Shown here piece after piece: positions 4,573 through 5,071 of a DNA stretch of 5,071 nucleotides (position 1 is the first letter of the stretch; each line of letters opens with the position of its first letter). The notes under the pieces were generated by a model. It did not search any database. It worked only from the letters and a program-made list of their open reading frames with translations, and was not told the origin of the DNA. The position numbers were made by a program, and so were the translations under genes. This stretch comes from Bacteroidota bacterium (GTDB lineage: Bacteria; Bacteroidota; Bacteroidia; J057): contig RDXT01000484.1 in the NCBI GenBank assembly GCA_004292985.1, positions 1-5,071 of the forward strand, read 5' to 3'.

Positions 4573-5071
4573 TTATCCTATCACCGGATTCAGCTCCGAA
4601 GCGGCCAGGCTTCCTGCCGGAAGGTTTCCCAGCCACTGCGCGAGGTCCTGCTTCTGGTTGTCGTTTTCCGGTGTTTTGATGCGGGTTCCGTCGGCATAAT
4701 AGATAATGGTCATCACCTCGCGGGTGGTCGTTTCGCTGCGGTTAGGCCCTGCACAATGGATCGTCCAGCCCATGTGGAAGGTCGCATCTCCGGCCTTCAT
4801 CGTCCGCGCTTTCGATACCTCAAAGCCCTGAGAATGAATATATTCCTCAAAAATGCGCTCCGATTCGTCCGAAATGGCTGCACTCTCCACCGCGCCCTTC
4901 AGGTGCGAACCCGAAGCGAAGGTGAGCATACCCAGGTCGTCTGTAATATCAACGAGCGGCATCCAGAGCGTGACCGTTTTTTCGGTATCGAGGGGCCAGT
5001 AATACTGGTCCTGGTGCCAGGGGGTGTATCCGCCCAGCGGCTCTTTATACAGGGCCTGGTCGTGGTAGAGG
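4573..5071 (-). CDS. Phytanoyl-CoA dioxygenase (PhyH) family enzyme, C-terminal part (cut by window edge)
   Basis: The frame ending at the TAA at 4573 stays open to the right edge, giving 166 codons of the C-terminal half; the Met codon at 4962 is internal. The sequence before that Met has YTPWHQDQYYWPLD, with the iron-binding His (5014-5016) and Asp (5008-5010) of the HxD motif. Downstream are DDLGMLTFASGSH, then TIHCAGPN with the distal iron ligand His (4756-4758), and 12 residues later Arg (4720-4722) in the expected 2-oxoglutarate-binding position. All key residues of a non-haem Fe(II)/2-oxoglutarate dioxygenase are thus present. Family members hydroxylate diverse small molecules, so the substrate cannot be stated. 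It is the first gene of the minus-strand series; 55 nt separate it from the PAS gene, with a promoter candidate there and no terminator seen. Confidence 0.88.
   Translation of the reverse strand, partial: LYHDQALYKEPLGGYTPWHQDQYYWPLDTEKTVTLWMPLVDITDDLGMLTFASGSHLKGAVESAAISDESERIFEEYIHSQGFEVSKARTMKAGDATFHMGWTIHCAGPNRSETTTREVMTIIYYADGTRIKTPENDNQKQDLAQWLGNLPAGSLAASELNPVIG

Noticed and set aside
4573..4962. Met codon at 4962 as the start of the dioxygenase
   Set aside because: The same frame continues upstream to the window edge and encodes the essential HxD iron-binding motif, so this Met is internal.

Overview
The window looks like chromosomal DNA of a member of the Bacteroidota with moderate GC content. 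The evidence is a TonB-dependent receptor with an N-terminal carboxypeptidase-regulatory-like domain, weak or absent Shine-Dalgarno sequences at most genes, and promoter candidates of the Bacteroidota type (TTTG, about 20 nt, TAnnTTTG). Aquatic Saprospiria- or Cytophagia-like lineages would fit, but the rank below phylum is a guess. I see no mobile element, phage gene, tRNA, rRNA or CRISPR array.

Layout. A TonB-dependent outer-membrane receptor (minus strand, cut off by the left edge) is divergent from an amidohydrolase of the fuconolactonase type (plus strand, 735-1562). The 193-nt gap between them holds a GC-rich hairpin and a degenerate 7-bp tandem repeat that ends exactly at the amidohydrolase start codon. 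All remaining genes are on the minus strand. In transcription order they are: a phytanoyl-CoA dioxygenase-family enzyme (cut off by the right edge), a small PAS-like protein with two CxxC motifs, a Tat-like lipoprotein superoxide dismutase with Mn-type residues, an AmpD-like N-acetylmuramoyl-L-alanine amidase with an acidic Gly-X-Y tail, and a four-helix EXPERA (TMEM97/sigma-2 receptor-like) membrane protein. The last gene overlaps the amidohydrolase tail-to-tail by 13 bp.

How the genes may work together. The amidase and the EXPERA protein are 13 nt apart and are probably one transcript. The PAS gene and the superoxide dismutase each have their own promoter candidate, and the two share the same 20-nt spacer and a TAnCTTTC -7 box. 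A 45-bp imperfect inverted repeat separates the superoxide dismutase from the amidase pair. The genes do not form a recognisable pathway; apart from the amidase-EXPERA pair this reads as ordinary mixed housekeeping and accessory content. The most unusual items are the heptamer repeat abutting a start codon, the bacterial EXPERA protein and its pairing with a signal-less amidase, and the nested dyads at 3065-3109.
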